From contig NZ_CM011003.1 of the NCBI RefSeq assembly GCF_000158095.2, positions 1-64,000 on the forward strand: 64,000 nucleotides of DNA, in the 5' to 3' direction. Shown here piece by piece: positions 62,637 to 64,000 of the stretch. Position numbers and translations under genes: made by a program. This DNA is from Roseibium alexandrii DFL-11 (GTDB lineage Bacteria; Pseudomonadota; Alphaproteobacteria; Rhizobiales; Stappiaceae). Under the pieces are notes generated by a model that worked only from the letters and a program-made list of their open reading frames with translations, had not been told where the DNA came from and searched no databases. Numbering within the stretch: the stretch's first letter is position 1; the number at the start of each line of letters is the position of its first letter.

Positions 62637-63147
62637 GATGTCATCTTGAATTTTATTTGAATAAAAGCTTCGCGGTAAGTATTAAATCAAATAAAAAGAA
62701 ATATATACAAATATTTGAATTGCTTTTTACTATAAATCTAATTAGACTTGTCTAAAATTTTATCTTTTTCCTGCAACCGACTGATATGCTTACATTTCTT
62801 CCGTTGATGGTCCTTGAATTAAATAAAGGAGGATTTGGCGTGCCCCCTGACAATCGAGAGTTTAAAAAGAAATCCAGAAGGCAATTCAGGTGAATATTTC
62901 GGAAAGTTTTTTGGAGGCAGAGCAACCCATTGATTGGATCGCCGCGACCAACCGAGGTTCCACAGCATACGTCCAACAACTACAGGCGGCCTGATCCCGC
63001 TCGTGACAATTCAACCTTTTTGAGAATGGCCTTACGGCCGAAAAAGACGGCCCTCGCAGAAAGCCTCTCACTGCTACCTTGGAAAAACAATCCAACACAG
63101 TTCCAACGTCGTAGGTACAGTACCGATATGTTGGCTGGGTATTGTCG
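62637..63147. other. AT-rich intergenic region with a MntR-like palindrome
   Basis: Low-GC stretch between the cysteine peptidase and DedA genes. Short frames exist but have no coding-like features. TTAGAC (62742-62747) TT GTCTAA (62750-62755) forms a palindrome similar to the operator at 57571-57588. Confidence 0.5.
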
Positions 63148-63699
63148 ATGGACGCGCTTGAAGAATGGATCAGATTAAATTCGTACTTGGTATACGGGAT
63201 ACTTTTTTTCTATTGTGCGATGAAAAGTGGGGCTCTGCCGCTGTTTGCTGCTATCTTTGCCAGCACTGGTGATCTTTCGATATTTGCAGTATCTGCGGCA
63301 TCCTTTCTTGGCGGATACTTAGGAGATGAAGCACGGTTTTATCTTGCGCGGCGATATGGTGACTATTTGACAAGCCGGCTGCCAAGATTAGGTGTGATTG
63401 TCAAACGAGCTGAAGGCTTGCTTGCGAGGCACGGAGCCAAATACATTTTTTTGTACCGATATCCAAAAGGTATGCGAACGATCGGCGCATTTCCGGTCGG
63501 GTTAAGCAATATGTCCTGGTTGCGTTTCACTGTTTTCAACGCAGGATCTGCTGCCTTGTGGACCATGTTGCTAGTTGCGTTTGGATATGTGTTTGGTGTT
63601 GCGATAGTAGAGACTGTAGAACGTAACTGGGGCTGGCTTAGCGTTGTCGCGCTAGGGGTATTCGCAGTTTGGTGTGGCTTGTCTATCGCAATAATTTGA
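63148..63699 (+). CDS. DedA-family membrane protein (183 aa)
   Basis: ATG 63148 (MDALEEWIRLNSYLVYGILF). The SNARE-associated/DedA pattern is present: FLGGYLGDEARFYLARRYGD, HGAKYIFLYRYPKGMRTIGA and FPVGLSNMSWLRF, with helices at both ends. DedA proteins recycle lipid carriers such as undecaprenyl phosphate. The first helix lacks the long N-terminal part of typical DedA (about 200 aa), but the core with the conserved Glu and Arg is intact. AT-rich like its surroundings. Confidence 0.9.
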   Translation: MDALEEWIRLNSYLVYGILFFYCAMKSGALPLFAAIFASTGDLSIFAVSAASFLGGYLGDEARFYLARRYGDYLTSRLPRLGVIVKRAEGLLARHGAKYIFLYRYPKGMRTIGAFPVGLSNMSWLRFTVFNAGSAALWTMLLVAFGYVFGVAIVETVERNWGWLSVVALGVFAVWCGLSIAII

Positions 63700-63923
63700 C
63701 GAGTGCGCAAAAGGGATTACGAACCCCCTAGTGTCAAAAACAAATAATAACCACTTTTCCCGATAATTAAATGTGCAGCTACTGTGCTTGTATATGTAAC
63801 AGCTCTGTTCTTTCTGAGTTGCGAGAGAGCCAAAAGCTCTCGACGAATTCGTACAGCGCGGAAATCGAATAATGAACACAGCTCTCCCGAGATGTGAGTC
63901 TCCTAACGAAGTGTCAGGTAGTT

Positions 63924-64000
63924 ATGCATTTGGAGATGTTTAAACAGGCACAAATCGCCCGTAGGGTGCTGAGTGTGAGCATGACAATTTTCACGCTTCT
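63924..64000 (+). CDS. Possible partial gene at the right edge
   Basis: ATG 63924 opens a frame MHLEMFKQAQIARRVLSVSM that continues with TIFTLL, turning hydrophobic, and runs off the window. It could be the start of a membrane or exported protein. A second ATG at 63936 is also possible. Too short to support family or certainty. Confidence 0.35.
   Translation, partial: MHLEMFKQAQIARRVLSVSMTIFTL

Noticed and set aside
1..64000. CRISPR arrays, rRNA and tRNA genes
   Set aside because: No regularly spaced repeats, no cas genes, and no cloverleaf-like or rRNA-like segment noticed by eye; a dedicated tRNA scan was not possible.

Overview
The window looks like part of a conjugative repABC plasmid (or chromid) of an alphaproteobacterium, most likely of the Hyphomicrobiales (Rhizobiales). 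The evidence is a complete repABC replication/partition module with its antisense RNA, a trb mating-pair-formation operon in the Agrobacterium order (trbB-C-D-E-J-K-L-F-G-H-I), a MucR/Ros regulator, and several hypothetical families typical of rhizobial plasmids (ParB-like, methylase-helicase, DUF3085/DUF1419/DUF3991-like, DUF1612-like). Genus cannot be read from the sequence.

Layout. 1-11785: plasmid housekeeping block, almost all on the minus strand (a frameshifted DUF7007-like gene, a ParB-like protein, a 1702-aa DNA methylase/helicase, small plasmid proteins, a toprim protein), with a RES/Xre toxin-antitoxin pair inserted on the plus strand. 12129-15881: a tightly overlapping four-gene operon coding for an unknown protein, a QueC-like PP-loop enzyme, an XRE + ImmA/IrrE metalloprotease and a PIN-domain protein. 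It has its own promoter and palindromic operator and is the best candidate here for an undescribed defence or stress system. 15991-23917: a defence island with an AbiEi/AbiEii pair, a TrlF-like PHP/ATPase, a cyclase-like protein and a DUF3800 protein; the TrlF and DUF3800 genes each carry an in-frame stop. 23921-30167: DUF1612-like regulator, serine recombinase, repC, antisense RNA, repB, repA and a putative parS. 30168-34137: a low-coding stretch with an IS remnant, a long hairpin, mucR, a nucleotidyltransferase-fold gene, an operator array and a candidate small RNA terminator. 34138-43696: trb operon.

43949-47051: mercury resistance (merR divergent from merT-P-[broken small membrane gene]-F-A). 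47116-50561: SulP transporter, small HTH protein, a frameshifted YnfA gene, and a resolvase with a res-like site. 50848-52880: cobalamin riboswitch, CbtB/CbtA cobalt uptake, a His-rich exported protein and a DUF1636-like protein. 52967-56659: DsbA-like remnant, M23 peptidase, PAP2 phosphatase. 57029-61824: MntR-type repressor divergent from a di-haem cytochrome c peroxidase-like gene and a Phn-type ABC transporter, with a palindromic operator between them. 61989-64000: transglutaminase-like cysteine peptidase, DedA protein and a partial ORF at the edge.

Five accessory genes carry single lesions (in-frame stops at 21177, 23510 and 45264; homopolymer-type frameshifts near 203 and 49780), while the replication and transfer genes look intact. 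This fits decay of cargo genes under weak selection, or local sequence errors; the window alone cannot tell which.
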